Shown: positions 26,501-33,351 of the stretch, piece by piece | Layout: each line of letters begins with the position of its first letter | How positions within the stretch are numbered: the first letter of the stretch is position 1 | Source: Planctomycetaceae bacterium | Lineage (GTDB): Bacteria > Planctomycetota > PLA2 | Assembly: GCA_011525755.1 (NCBI GenBank) | Contig: WYBS01000088.1 | Coordinates: forward strand, 1 to 64,000 | DNA: 64,000 bases | Direction of reading: 5' to 3' | Translations under genes and position numbers: made by a program | The notes under the pieces: generated by a model | Seen by the model: only the letters and a program-made list of their open reading frames with translations | Databases searched by the model: none | Told to the model about the DNA's origin: nothing

Positions 26501-27086
26501 GCTCACGGTCCAGAACCTGCTCGCGGCGTACCGCGAGGATCCGGAGGTCTTCGCGGCGGAGTTCGAGCGCGGCGGGCGGCTCATCCTCGACCAGATCGAC
26601 GCGCTCCAGCGGATCGCGGGGGCGTTCCACGCGTACGCGACCTTCCCGACGAAGCAGACGAGGCCCGTGGATGTCGGGGCGCTCGTGCGCGACGTCGGCG
26701 CGCTCTACGCGGCCGCGGGCGGGAGCGCCGTCACGGTCGAGGCCCCCGGCCCCCCCCTCATCGTGCGCGCGGACCGCGACGAGCTGCGGCGCGCGTTCAT
26801 CAACCTCGTCACCAACGCGCGGCAGGCGGGCGCGACTCACGTCCTCCTGCGCGCGACGAGCGAGGACGGATTCGCGCGGATCGACGTCGTCGACGACGGC
26901 GCGGGGATCCCGCCCGAGCTGCACGACAAGATCTTCGATCCGGCGTTCACCACGAAGGCCTCCGGCGCGGGGCTCGGGCTCCCGATCGTCAAGCGGATCG
27001 TGACCGACTACCAGGGGCACATCGAGGTGGAGTCGGCGCCGGGCCGCGGGTCGTGCTTCACGATCCGGCTGCCGGCGGTAGAGTAG
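23508..27086 (+). CDS. very large NtrY-like membrane histidine kinase
   Basis: 1192 residues, long for the family. An N-terminal helix, a first extracytoplasmic domain (about 30-220), a block of about eight hydrophobic helices (about 225-445), a second extracytoplasmic domain (about 460-690), more helices around 700-740, a third short outer domain, then a helix near 880-905. HAMP (SLTRPVVVLREATTRVAAGE) leads to HisKA (VARQVAHEIKNPLTPIKL, His near 988), N-box NLVTNARQAG, G1 DDGAGIPPE and G2 SGAGLGLPIV. HEIKNPLTPI is typical of NtrY/NtrB kinases that partner NtrC-type regulators. The start is GTG 23508. The TAG stop is 5 nt from the VKOR ATG, suggesting co-transcription. Confidence 0.88.
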   Translation: MKEVRGRGLLLLGVGVAALLAWALVPRPSGSGEGEMDAGEQFLRARFVEWRGRVERAATRLAALRDATPRDFDAAARIVDEERIDGVVIVDRENRARVWAGRTFDADPDLDFFGVAPGVPVVRVLDVPAHRVLFAAHAAGEEIAVAYLAFDERFPSPRDFAREVAEAAGLAEVELRFRSEAPQPAEDAQRPRRTVVIERNLVRATLVARSNAERDAAAAAARAQRLRIALYLAAALVAVALWRGALRSMDDGARRTLLGVALLAGLRALLALDHPFWGAPLASLLTGLAAILAGFLVVRWAGRGRPRRRAAALAPPLVLACAAMPRVYRGLIARLVEGDIALFDPVHVLPGLDAALLLAALCLLTCALFLAVRAAVLVARQAHPLLALLPYLAVAAGLLPLSGPAIALLAFIAGLNLVRVATRPEKAAAMTVLAALASFPLLYEAQREEFVRDVGARLGALVRHEQKEEAAREIEDAVARVTDRVEGVGGSVAYALARREGLQHLAFRIWSAADWDVTKPCALQVWDAAGNPVSSFDFDSPPVLWLPRGDRAGDPVFQGEGQGQHIRFYARDFEFRTSGTDQLVGKARLCVPDRWDVLLLSAKRPSLFSEPLDLGVHETPLLIAELGPDGKPLRSSTGTTAEIDVPPLPLQAEARERGYATTRTTWRGGDARMILAAGKYDFGEALFAEDFLVQASFVFSKVLLTYSGVLLLYALGILALRRGRFTLLFRHRVAIVLVLLSMPPVLILAIHGWRQVEERHRTAVDERLARRLDLAETLLQGRREPVDDEWCMRLAADHLVDINIYRGGDLLATSRPGLWNTGLVGRRLAADAYVALTLLDRDDDVRSEFFGHSATLRTAYRKVPADWDGADVILGAPALEDRRALERQAAASVALLLAIFFATALVTVFIALLLARSLTRPVVVLREATTRVAAGELDATLPETRQDEFGDLIRAFNRMTRELIEAQDLRARAEKAAAWQAVARQVAHEIKNPLTPIKLTVQNLLAAYREDPEVFAAEFERGGRLILDQIDALQRIAGAFHAYATFPTKQTRPVDVGALVRDVGALYAAAGGSAVTVEAPGPPLIVRADRDELRRAFINLVTNARQAGATHVLLRATSEDGFARIDVVDDGAGIPPELHDKIFDPAFTTKASGAGLGLPIVKRIVTDYQGHIEVESAPGRGSCFTIRLPAVE
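27079..27084 (+). promoter_or_regulatory. putative -10 element (TAGAGT)
   Basis: TAGAGT ends 7 nt before ATG 27092 of the VKOR gene and overlaps the last codons and stop of the kinase gene. It could give the VKOR gene its own leaderless transcript. Confidence 0.4.
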
Positions 27087-27091
27087 CGGCC

Positions 27092-27529
27092 ATGTGGGCC
27101 GCGTGGGCGGTGATCGCGGCGAGCCTCGTCGGCCTCGCCATCAACCTCTACTTCGTGTCGCTTTTCTATCCCGTGCCGGCGTGGTTCTCGGGCGCGCTCG
27201 GCGGCGCGGCGCGCGCGTGCGGAATCGACGGCGGCGCGTGCAAGCGGGTGGTCCTGACGCCCTACGCGCGGCTCTTCGCCGGGCGACCGAACGTCGTCCT
27301 GGGCCTGCCGTGGAGCGTGCTCGCGATCGCGTGCTCTGCGGTCTTCCTCGTCACGGGCACGTTCCCGCTCTGGTGGCCGTGCGTGGTGATCGCGCTCTCG
27401 AGCGTGGTCGTCGGGATCTACCTGACCTACGCGCTGCTCGTCGTCCTGAAGGAGCCATGTCCGTTGTGAATCGCGGGGCACCTCGTCAACGCGGCGGTCG
27501 CCGCGCTGCTCTTCTTCTTGCGGCCGTAG
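27092..27529 (+). CDS. VKOR-family membrane oxidoreductase, candidate selenoprotein (CxxU)
   Basis: Read through TGA 27467-27469, the protein is 145 residues with four membrane helices. Features of vitamin K epoxide reductase family proteins: loop cysteines C43 and C50 (RACGIDGGACKRVV), T56 at the conserved Ser/Thr, PNVVLGLP, and a redox motif at the start of helix 4 reading C123-P-L-U126. The second active-site Cys is replaced by TGA. After it come HLVN and a hydrophobic helix ending RP and TAG. All 19 codons after TGA end in G or C. Without readthrough the protein would lack helix 4 and half its redox centre. VKOR proteins pass electrons from thioredoxin-like/DsbA-like partners to quinone, making disulfides in the periplasm. 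ATG 27092 follows TAGAGT by 7 nt. Confidence 0.75.
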
Positions 27530-28167
27530 GCTGCGCGTCGGCGCCGGAACGCGCGGCGGACGAGGTGGACGCGCGCGATTTCCTCCTGCCGCCCCGCGCG
27601 GAGGCGGGCATGTCCGTGACGTGGAGGCACAGGGGGTCCGGGGGACCGGGCGACGATCTCGCGACGGAGACGCTCGCGTGCGTCGAGCGGACGCCGGACC
27701 GCGTGACGATGGAGTGGCGCAGGGAGATGCGCGACGGCGGGCACGAGGTGATCGCCGCGCGGTTCCGACCGGACGGCACGCTCGTCGCCGCGTGGCGCGG
27801 CCCGCCGGGCGGCAGGGGCGAGCCGCTGCGGCTCGTGCGGGAGGAGTTCGACGAGGACGCCGCGCGCGAGGAGGTCCGGCGGCTCGCCGCCCCCATCGGC
27901 ATCTCCCCGGACGATGTGGAGTCGTCGTCGTCGGTGTCGCGCGAGGTGGTCGAGACGCCCGCGGGGCGGTTCCCGTGCATCGTGCGCCGGCAGGAGGCTT
28001 CGCTCCTCTTCTTCAAGGCGCGCATGACCGTCGCCCATGCGGAGGAGCCTCTCCCTCTCGCGCCCATCGTCCGCATGGAGTGGCAGGGCACCGGGATGGA
28101 CTACGTTCAGGAGCTGATCGCGATCGCCCGATCGGGCGCGGCGCCCTCCCTCGCGCTCCCCAAGTAG
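27457..28167 (+). CDS. hypothetical lipoprotein overlapping the VKOR gene
   Basis: 236 residues from ATG 27457 (GTG 27466 also possible). The signal peptide has an Arg-rich n-region and lipobox AAVGC. The mature part (DFLLPPRAEAGMSVTWRHRG and onward) alternates strands and charged segments and ends with GMDYVQELIAIARSG; I do not recognise it. The signal-peptide codons overlap the last 20 codons of the VKOR frame. There the lipoprotein frame has poor codon quality (only 8 of 20 codons end in G/C, with CTT, GCT, CGT), while the VKOR frame is perfect. This suggests the overlap is constrained by the VKOR sequence. Downstream of the overlap codon use is normal. Confidence 0.72.
   Translation: MSVVNRGAPRQRGGRRAALLLAAVGCASAPERAADEVDARDFLLPPRAEAGMSVTWRHRGSGGPGDDLATETLACVERTPDRVTMEWRREMRDGGHEVIAARFRPDGTLVAAWRGPPGGRGEPLRLVREEFDEDAAREEVRRLAAPIGISPDDVESSSSVSREVVETPAGRFPCIVRRQEASLLFFKARMTVAHAEEPLPLAPIVRMEWQGTGMDYVQELIAIARSGAAPSLALPK
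27467..27505 (+). promoter_or_regulatory. candidate bacterial SECIS element
   Basis: Starting 20 nt after the in-frame TGA (27467-27469), CGCGGC (27490-27495) pairs perfectly with GCCGCG (27500-27505) over the tetraloop GGUC (27496-27499). The loop starts 26 nt after the TGA. A short stem, a small loop beginning with G, and this spacing agree with the bacterial SECIS consensus as I recall it; the E. coli fdhF SECIS also has a GGUC(U) loop. Confidence 0.6.
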
Positions 28168-28173
28168 GCGCGC

Positions 28174-28219
28174 GGGTGCGGCACGCGTGCCAGTGCCGCA
28201 CCCGGCGGCCGCAACCCGC
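28174..28219. terminator. 11-bp hairpin and repeat element between convergent genes
   Basis: GGGTGCGGCAC (28174-28184) pairs perfectly with GTGCCGCACCC (28193-28203) over 8 nt, between convergent genes. The right arm and following bases (TGCCGCACCCGGC-GCCG-AACCCGC) recur at 55797-55824, so this is also a dispersed repeat. No U-tract is present. Confidence 0.55.
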
Positions 28220-28272
28220 GGTCGGCGAACGACTTGCATCGCAGACCCTCCGCAAGAGATGCGGGCTTGCGG

Positions 28273-28527
28273 CTACTTCTGGGAGAGGTAGACCATGCGG
28301 AGCTGGTAGAGGCAGTCCGCGAGGAACTTGTCCTCCTCCGACGTCCGGTTGCCCCTCGTCTTCTCGTCGAGGATCTGCAGCAGGTCGATCGCGAACTTCG
28401 CCTGCACGAGGTCCTTCTCCGTCTTCTTGGTGAGCGGGTTCTCGATCTGCCCGAGCGCGACCGCCGCCTGCGTCGCGTAGGTCGAGACGATGACCTCGAA
28501 GCTGGGCTTCAGTTCCTGCTTCCTCAC
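28273..28527 (-). CDS. DUF1844 family protein
   Basis: About 84 residues matching DUF1844: FEVIVSTYATQAAVALGQIE, then NPLTKKTEKDLVQAKFAIDL, KTRGNRTSEEDKFL and YQLRMVYL. The family is small, helical, cytoplasmic and of unknown function. GTG 28527 is preferred over GTG 28533 because the putative -10 TAGACT (28539-28534) directly abuts the latter. The hexamer contains the stop codon of the upstream histidine phosphatase gene. Confidence 0.85.
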   Translation of the reverse strand: MRKQELKPSFEVIVSTYATQAAVALGQIENPLTKKTEKDLVQAKFAIDLLQILDEKTRGNRTSEEDKFLADCLYQLRMVYLSQK

Positions 28528-28533
28528 GCCCAC

Positions 28534-28539
28534 AGTCTA
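28534..28539 (-). promoter_or_regulatory. putative -10 element (TAGACT) containing a stop codon
   Basis: On the minus strand TAGACT ends 6 nt before GTG 28527. Its TAG (28539-28537) terminates the upstream histidine phosphatase ORF. Confidence 0.4.
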
Positions 28540-29181
28540 GCCTCCCGCCCCCCACTCCTCCGCGTGCAGGAGGTGCGTCCACGCGACCACCTCCGACGTC
28601 CCCACCCTGCGGCGCTCGAGCCGCATGCAGGTCGTGTTCCGGAGGTCGAGGAAGAACTGCGTCCGGAGCCCCATCAGGTGCGCGAGCACGCCCTTGAACA
28701 CGGCGCCGTGCGTCACGAGCAGCACGGAGGCGCCCGCGGGCAGGCGGTCGATCCCCCGGCCGACGCGCGCGATCACGTCGTCGTCCGACTCCCCCTTGAA
28801 CTCCGCGAACCCGAGCCACTGCGACGCCGGGCGGAGGAAGAAGTCCGGGTGCTCCCGCTCGAGATCCCTGAAGGCGCGGCCGGTCGCCTCGCCGCAGTCG
28901 ATCTCGGTGAAGGCATCATCGGGCAGCGGTGCGGGGAACCCGGCCGAGGCCGCCACGATCTCCGCCGTCTCGAAAGCGCGCCGGAGCGGACTCGTCACGA
29001 CGAGGTCGGGCCGCCAGCCGAGCGCGCGCATCATCCCGGCGATCTGCCCCGCCTGCGCGCGGCCGCGCGCGGTCAGCGGGAAGGGCAGGCGCCCCTGCGC
29101 GAGACCCTTGGCGTTCCCCTCGGCCTCGCCGTGGCGGACGACGAAGAGCTCACGCAACGGGTCCCCCGGGCCCCCCCGCAT
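28537..29181 (-). CDS. histidine phosphatase family protein (phosphoglycerate mutase-like)
   Basis: 214 residues. The phospho-accepting His lies in FVVRHGEAEGN near the N-terminus, then VVTSPLRRAFETAEI, the acidic segment DDAFTEIDCGEATGR and the second catalytic His in VLLVTHGAVFKG. This is the complete residue set of the branch 1 superfamily. Substrate unknown; GpmB/CobC-like phosphatases are the usual relatives. ATG 29181 overlaps the stop of the upstream gene (ATGA). A G-tract motif (29163-29177) encodes residues 2-5, giving MRGGPGDP before the fold starts. Confidence 0.85.
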   Translation of the reverse strand: MRGGPGDPLRELFVVRHGEAEGNAKGLAQGRLPFPLTARGRAQAGQIAGMMRALGWRPDLVVTSPLRRAFETAEIVAASAGFPAPLPDDAFTEIDCGEATGRAFRDLEREHPDFFLRPASQWLGFAEFKGESDDDVIARVGRGIDRLPAGASVLLVTHGAVFKGVLAHLMGLRTQFFLDLRNTTCMRLERRRVGTSEVVAWTHLLHAEEWGAGG

Positions 29182-29873
29182 CACGCACGGAAGTGCACGC
29201 GCGCGACCAGGATCGCCTCGCGCACCCGGTCGGGCTCGCAGACGATGACCGCGGGCGCGAAGGTCGGCATCGCGTCGGCGAGCCCCTGGACGTCGGCCTC
29301 GAGCGGGTCGAACGAGGCGCCGAGGAGGAACCGCTCGGCGACCGTCAGGTACTCCTCGCCGCCGCGCGACGCGTCGTGCCAGTAGCCGACGTGCTTCAGC
29401 GTCTCGTGGATCTTCTCCATCTCGTCGGGCGAGGGGTGGTGCTCCTCGTCCGGCGGCGTCCGGATGCCGATCTTGAAACGGCGCAGCCCGTGGAGGCGGC
29501 GGCAGAGCACGTCGAGCGACGCCTCGCGGTCCTCGTCCGCGGGGCCGCCCTCGACGACGAGGAGCGGCGCGCCGATGTCCGGGCCCGGCTCGTCGGAGAA
29601 GACCGCGACGATCCGCACGCGCCGCGCGAGCGGGACGAGGGCGCGCGCCTCCTCGGGCGTCGGCGCCCGGTGGAGCGCGACGGCACCCACGCCGAGGTCC
29701 TTGAAGGAGGTGATGGCCGCGTCGAGCGTCAGGTCCCCGGCGGCGCAGGCTGTCGAAAGGGCGAGCACGCCAAGGGAGCATAGCAGGGAGCGGGCTCCCG
29801 CCGCCAGCCTCGTGCGCCACCCCTGGCGCGCTCCGGAGGAGCCAACCCCGTGCCCCGCACCGACTTGCGGCAA
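29181..29873 (-). CDS. TIM-barrel-like hypothetical protein with possible signal peptide
   Basis: Up to 230 residues. Alternating strands and helices (AAITSFKDLGVGAVALHR, RRVRIVAVFSDEPG, LRRFKIGIRTPPDEEHHP) and the phrase HVGYWHDASRGGEE suggest a xylose isomerase-like TIM barrel, though weakly. The start is uncertain. TTG 29873 gives an Arg-rich n-region and hydrophobic core (LLCSLGVLALSTACAAG) like a signal peptide. GTG 29768, which follows TATGCT by 8 nt, would leave only part of it. The stop overlaps the phosphatase ATG, so both are likely in one operon. I am unsure of function. Confidence 0.6.
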   Translation of the reverse strand: MPQVGAGHGVGSSGARQGWRTRLAAGARSLLCSLGVLALSTACAAGDLTLDAAITSFKDLGVGAVALHRAPTPEEARALVPLARRVRIVAVFSDEPGPDIGAPLLVVEGGPADEDREASLDVLCRRLHGLRRFKIGIRTPPDEEHHPSPDEMEKIHETLKHVGYWHDASRGGEEYLTVAERFLLGASFDPLEADVQGLADAMPTFAPAVIVCEPDRVREAILVARVHFRA

Positions 29874-29902
29874 CCGCGCAGGTCAACGGTTACCCTGTGC
29901 GG

Positions 29903-31354
29903 ATGCGGCGGGCGCTGGTTCCCGGGACCCTCCTCGTTCTGGCCGTCGGCTACCTCCTCTACGCGTGGCCGAGGACCGCGCACATCTCGGAGCTCGTCCC
30001 GAAGGACTTCGCGTTCGGCGTGTTCACGCGGTCGCTCGACGACCTCAGCCGGCTCTACGAGGGCCCGTACGCGAGGAAGGACGCGGACCCCGCGCGGCTG
30101 CGCTTCGGCGCCCCGTGCAACGTGCCGGGCCTCGACGGCGTCGATTACGAGATGCCGGCCGCGAGCTACTGGACGAAGGACGTCGCGGAGGAGGTCTTCC
30201 TGATGCCGATCCGGAAGGTCCCCCGGTTCGAGGACGCCTTCGAGCGGGAGCGGGAGAACATCCGCATGCAGGAGCCCGTGCGGGTGGCGAAGGAGTACCT
30301 CTCGCTCTCGGAGCAGCCGGCGCGCGCCAGGCGCGGCCCGCGCAACGACCTCGTGCTCGCCGCCGTGCGCTATCCGCTCGCCGTGTGCGGGCGCCCGAAG
30401 AACGGCGCAACGCTCGCCGCCATGCTCGCGTACCTCCTCGCCCGCGAGGCGCCGCGGAAGCCGGACGCGCCCCTCCTCATCCAGCATGCCGCGCGCCTGC
30501 CGAGGGGCGTCGCGGACGCGATCGCGCGCCAGTGCGAGGACGTGCTCGTCGGCTTCCCGCTCCCGGAGACGCCGGACGCGCCGGTGCGCGTCGAGGGGGA
30601 GGCGACGCTCGTGCCGACCGGGATGGTCGCCCGCTCCGCGCACCTCGCCGCGGAGCTCGATCTCACGAACATGGTGGCGAGCTTCCCGCACAACACCGTG
30701 CTCCTCGCGGGGCTCGTGCTCGATGCGCCCGGGTGGCAGGAGATCGGCCTCCCGCTGCCCCTCGGCAGCGCCGCGTTCGCGTGGGGCCTCGTCGAGGAGA
30801 AGATCCACGCGCGGCGCTTCACCGTGCTCCTCGCGGCGCGCTGCGCCTCCCCGCACGACATCGCGCGACTGAAGGAGCAGGCGCTCGCCCCTCTCGTCGG
30901 GGATACCGCGGGGCTCCGCTGGACCGGGGTCGAGGACGGGCGCGCGGAGGTTCGCACGGCCGAGCTCGCGGACGCGCCGCCGTGGCTCGCGCAGGTGCTG
31001 CGCTCGGACGCGGAGACGCCGCCGCCGATCTACGTGTCGACGACGTCGGAACGCGGGATCTGGTACTGCGCGATCGGCTCGCAGGCCGAGGGGACCGTGC
31101 GGCGCGCGCTCGGCTGCCTCCGGGACACGCCGGAACTCGGCCTCTCGCGGAGCAAGCCCGTCTCGATCCACAGGCGGTTCCTCGAGGGCCCGCACGTCGG
31201 CCTGCTGATGGTGACGGCGGCGGGGCTCAAGGCCTTCGGGATCCCGATGCCCTACTTCGAGATCGCGTCGCTCGACCAGCCCCCGTCGGTGACCGCGGTG
31301 CTCGACGTCGACAACCGGGCGAAGCTCGAGATCCTCATCGCGCGCTCGGAATAG
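29903..31354 (+). CDS. membrane-anchored hypothetical protein
   Basis: 483 residues. One N-terminal helix (LVPGTLLVLAVGYLLYAW) anchors a large extracytoplasmic part with no recognised motif; the opening HISELVPKDFAFGVFTRSLD resembles DUF3352-like proteins in style only. Codon use is typical throughout. ATG 29903 is chosen because TACCCT (29891-29896) ends 6 nt upstream; an in-frame GTG at 29897 abuts it. It is convergent with the TPR gene, with an inverted repeat between the stops. Confidence 0.68.
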   Translation: MRRALVPGTLLVLAVGYLLYAWPRTAHISELVPKDFAFGVFTRSLDDLSRLYEGPYARKDADPARLRFGAPCNVPGLDGVDYEMPAASYWTKDVAEEVFLMPIRKVPRFEDAFERERENIRMQEPVRVAKEYLSLSEQPARARRGPRNDLVLAAVRYPLAVCGRPKNGATLAAMLAYLLAREAPRKPDAPLLIQHAARLPRGVADAIARQCEDVLVGFPLPETPDAPVRVEGEATLVPTGMVARSAHLAAELDLTNMVASFPHNTVLLAGLVLDAPGWQEIGLPLPLGSAAFAWGLVEEKIHARRFTVLLAARCASPHDIARLKEQALAPLVGDTAGLRWTGVEDGRAEVRTAELADAPPWLAQVLRSDAETPPPIYVSTTSERGIWYCAIGSQAEGTVRRALGCLRDTPELGLSRSKPVSIHRRFLEGPHVGLLMVTAAGLKAFGIPMPYFEIASLDQPPSVTAVLDVDNRAKLEILIARSE

Positions 31355-31384
31355 GCCGCCGCCGCCGAGCGCGCAAGGCGCCGG

Positions 31385-31429
31385 CCTCCGCGCTCCGCGA
31401 TCTCCGCGCCTCCGCGGCCGGCGCGGAGG
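31385..31429. terminator. inverted repeat between convergent genes
   Basis: CCTCCGCGC (31385-31393) is the exact reverse complement of GCGCGGAGG (31421-31429), located between the stops of two convergent genes. The loop is itself GC-rich and repetitive. No U-tract. Confidence 0.35.
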
Positions 31430-31438
31430 GGCCGCTCT

Positions 31439-32272
31439 CTACTTCTCGATGAACTGCTGGAGCGTCTCCCAGATCCGCTTCACGTGGGCGTCCTTGCCGC
31501 CGAGCGCGAAGTAGCGCTCGAAGTGCCGGATCGCCTTCCCGGTCCGCTCCTGGTTCGTGTAGAGCGGGTTCTGCGCGATGCAGAGGATCGCGAGGTTCTT
31601 GTGCGCGTCGAGGAAGCCCTCGTCGAGCTTCAGCGCCGCCTCGTACGACGCGATCGCGTCGTCGTAGCTCTTCTCGCGCTCCTGCACGAGCGCGAGAAGG
31701 AAGGGTCCCATCGGGCTCTTGGCATCCGCCTTCGCGAACCGGCGCGCCGCCCTGCCCGCGTTGTCCATGTCCTCGTCCCTCAGGTACGCGACGACCGCCG
31801 CGCGCGCGACCTCCGGGTCGTCCTTGCCGAGCTGGGCCGCCTTCTCGATCTCCTTCCGCCCCTTCCTGCCCTCGGTCGCGCGCATCCGCGCGATCCCGAG
31901 GAAGCAGAGGGCGCGCGCGGAGTCCGGCGCCGCCTTCGCCGCCATCTCGAGCGTCTTCAGCGCCTCCGCGTCCTGTCCGCGCTCGAGAAGCGCGCGGCCG
32001 AGGCCCGTGAGGACCGGCTCCGCGCCGGGCTTCCTCTCCAGCGCCGCACGGAACGCCTTCTCGGCGGCCTCCGGGTCGCCGAGCATCAGGTGGATCTCGC
32101 CCGCGAGGTAGCGTGCCTTCGCGCAGCCCTCGTCCTCCGCGGGGACCTCGTCGGCAGCGGCGAGCGCGGCCTTCCAGTCCCCCGCGGCGAACTTCTCCTT
32201 GGCGTCGTCGAGGGGCCCGGCGGCGGCGGCCGCGGCCGCCCAGAAGGGCATGAGGAAGAGGACGCGAAGCAT
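31439..32272 (-). CDS. exported TPR protein
   Basis: 277 residues. Signal peptide (VLFLMPFWAAAAAAAG), then at least five TPR-like helical pairs, for example PEAAEKAFRAALERKPGAEP, DAEALKTLEMAAKAAPDSAR and YDDAIASYEAALKLDEGFLD. It is probably a periplasmic adaptor. ATG 32272 lies 2 nt after the stop of the anti-sigma/thioredoxin gene, so it is the last gene of the operon running 34130 to 31439. Confidence 0.82.
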   Translation of the reverse strand: MLRVLFLMPFWAAAAAAAGPLDDAKEKFAAGDWKAALAAADEVPAEDEGCAKARYLAGEIHLMLGDPEAAEKAFRAALERKPGAEPVLTGLGRALLERGQDAEALKTLEMAAKAAPDSARALCFLGIARMRATEGRKGRKEIEKAAQLGKDDPEVARAAVVAYLRDEDMDNAGRAARRFAKADAKSPMGPFLLALVQEREKSYDDAIASYEAALKLDEGFLDAHKNLAILCIAQNPLYTNQERTGKAIRHFERYFALGGKDAHVKRIWETLQQFIEK

Positions 32273-32274
32273 GG

Positions 32275-33351
32275 CTACTCCTTCAGCTCCGGGAACGAGC
32301 CGTGCTCCCGTACAAATGTATGCACTCGATCGAGGTCATCCCCGTAGGGCGTGCCGCGGAGCGGCGCGGCGGCGGAGCCCAGCCGGTCGGCGGCGGCCGC
32401 GGCGCCCAGCCGGAGCACGTCCTCCCGGGCGGCGAAGAGCGCGTCCTGCGCCTCCTTCTCCATCGCCGCGATGTGCGCGCGCGCCACCTCGGAAAGCGCG
32501 TTGTCCGCGGCCGCCACCTGCCGGTAGAGCTCGAGGCGGCGCGCCGCGTCACCCGCGGCCTCCGCCTCCTCGAGCCTTCTCGCCCCCTCCCCGAGCCCCT
32601 CCCAATCCGGCCGCGGGTGGGTGCGCCCGAGAAGGAACTCCGCCACCGTCCCGGCGGGCTCCATGCCCTTGAATCCGTCGATCTTCCTCCCGTCCGCGTC
32701 GAGGACGTCGAAGATCGGCCAGCCCCCGTTCGGGTCCTCGCGGAGCGCCTCCGGCGCCTTGCGCCAGTCGAGGGTCAGGAGGACGTAGGGCTCCGCCGCC
32801 TTGATCACGGCCTCGTCCCGGCACTGCACGTCGCGGAACTCGTCGCACCACGAGCATCCCGGGAAATGGATGAAGAGGAAGACGTGCGCGCGCGCGGCCT
32901 TCGCCACCGCGAGCGCGGTCGAGAGGTCGTCGTAGAAGAGGAGGCCGTCCTCGTCCGCCGTCTTGTGCGTGAGGAGCTCCGGCGGCCAGTGCGGGGGGGC
33001 CTCGGGGGCCGGGCGGAGCGCGAGCGGGATCGCCTTGAGCGTCACGGGCGCAGGGGTCCTCTTGAGCGGCGCGCTGAGGAACGCGAAGATCGCGACCGCG
33101 ACGAGCAGCGCCGCCGCCGCGAGGAGCGGCCGCGGGATCCGGCGCGCAGCGCGCGCGCGCACGACCACGTCCAGAAACGTCGTCGTCGCCGCGGGAGGGG
33201 CGTCGGACGTCGCGCGCACGACGAGTTCGTAGGTCTCGACGAGCTCCGCGAGGCCGGGGTCGCGCGCGATCTCCGCGGCGAAGGCCTCCCGCTCCGCCGG
33301 CGGCAGTCGGTCCTCCACGTAGTCGCGGATCCGCTCGAGATCGTGGCTCAC
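32275..33351 (-). CDS. anti-sigma-like membrane protein with thioredoxin-fold domain
   Basis: 358 residues. The N-terminal segment (LERIRDYVEDRLPPAEREAF, then EIARDPGLAELVETYELVVR) is laid out like an anti-sigma domain without zinc ligands. A membrane helix (about 73-95) follows. The outer part contains a thioredoxin-like domain: VFLFIHFPGCSWCDEF with C166-S-W-C169 and WPIFDVLDADGRKI with the cis-Pro-like position, then a helical C-terminus. ATG 33351 overlaps the ECF sigma stop (ATGA). The fusion suggests that disulfide state outside the membrane controls sigma release; that is inference. A G-tract motif (32992-33007) lies between helix and thioredoxin domain. Confidence 0.82.
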   Translation of the reverse strand: MSHDLERIRDYVEDRLPPAEREAFAAEIARDPGLAELVETYELVVRATSDAPPAATTTFLDVVVRARAARRIPRPLLAAAALLVAVAIFAFLSAPLKRTPAPVTLKAIPLALRPAPEAPPHWPPELLTHKTADEDGLLFYDDLSTALAVAKAARAHVFLFIHFPGCSWCDEFRDVQCRDEAVIKAAEPYVLLTLDWRKAPEALREDPNGGWPIFDVLDADGRKIDGFKGMEPAGTVAEFLLGRTHPRPDWEGLGEGARRLEEAEAAGDAARRLELYRQVAAADNALSEVARAHIAAMEKEAQDALFAAREDVLRLGAAAAADRLGSAAAPLRGTPYGDDLDRVHTFVREHGSFPELKE

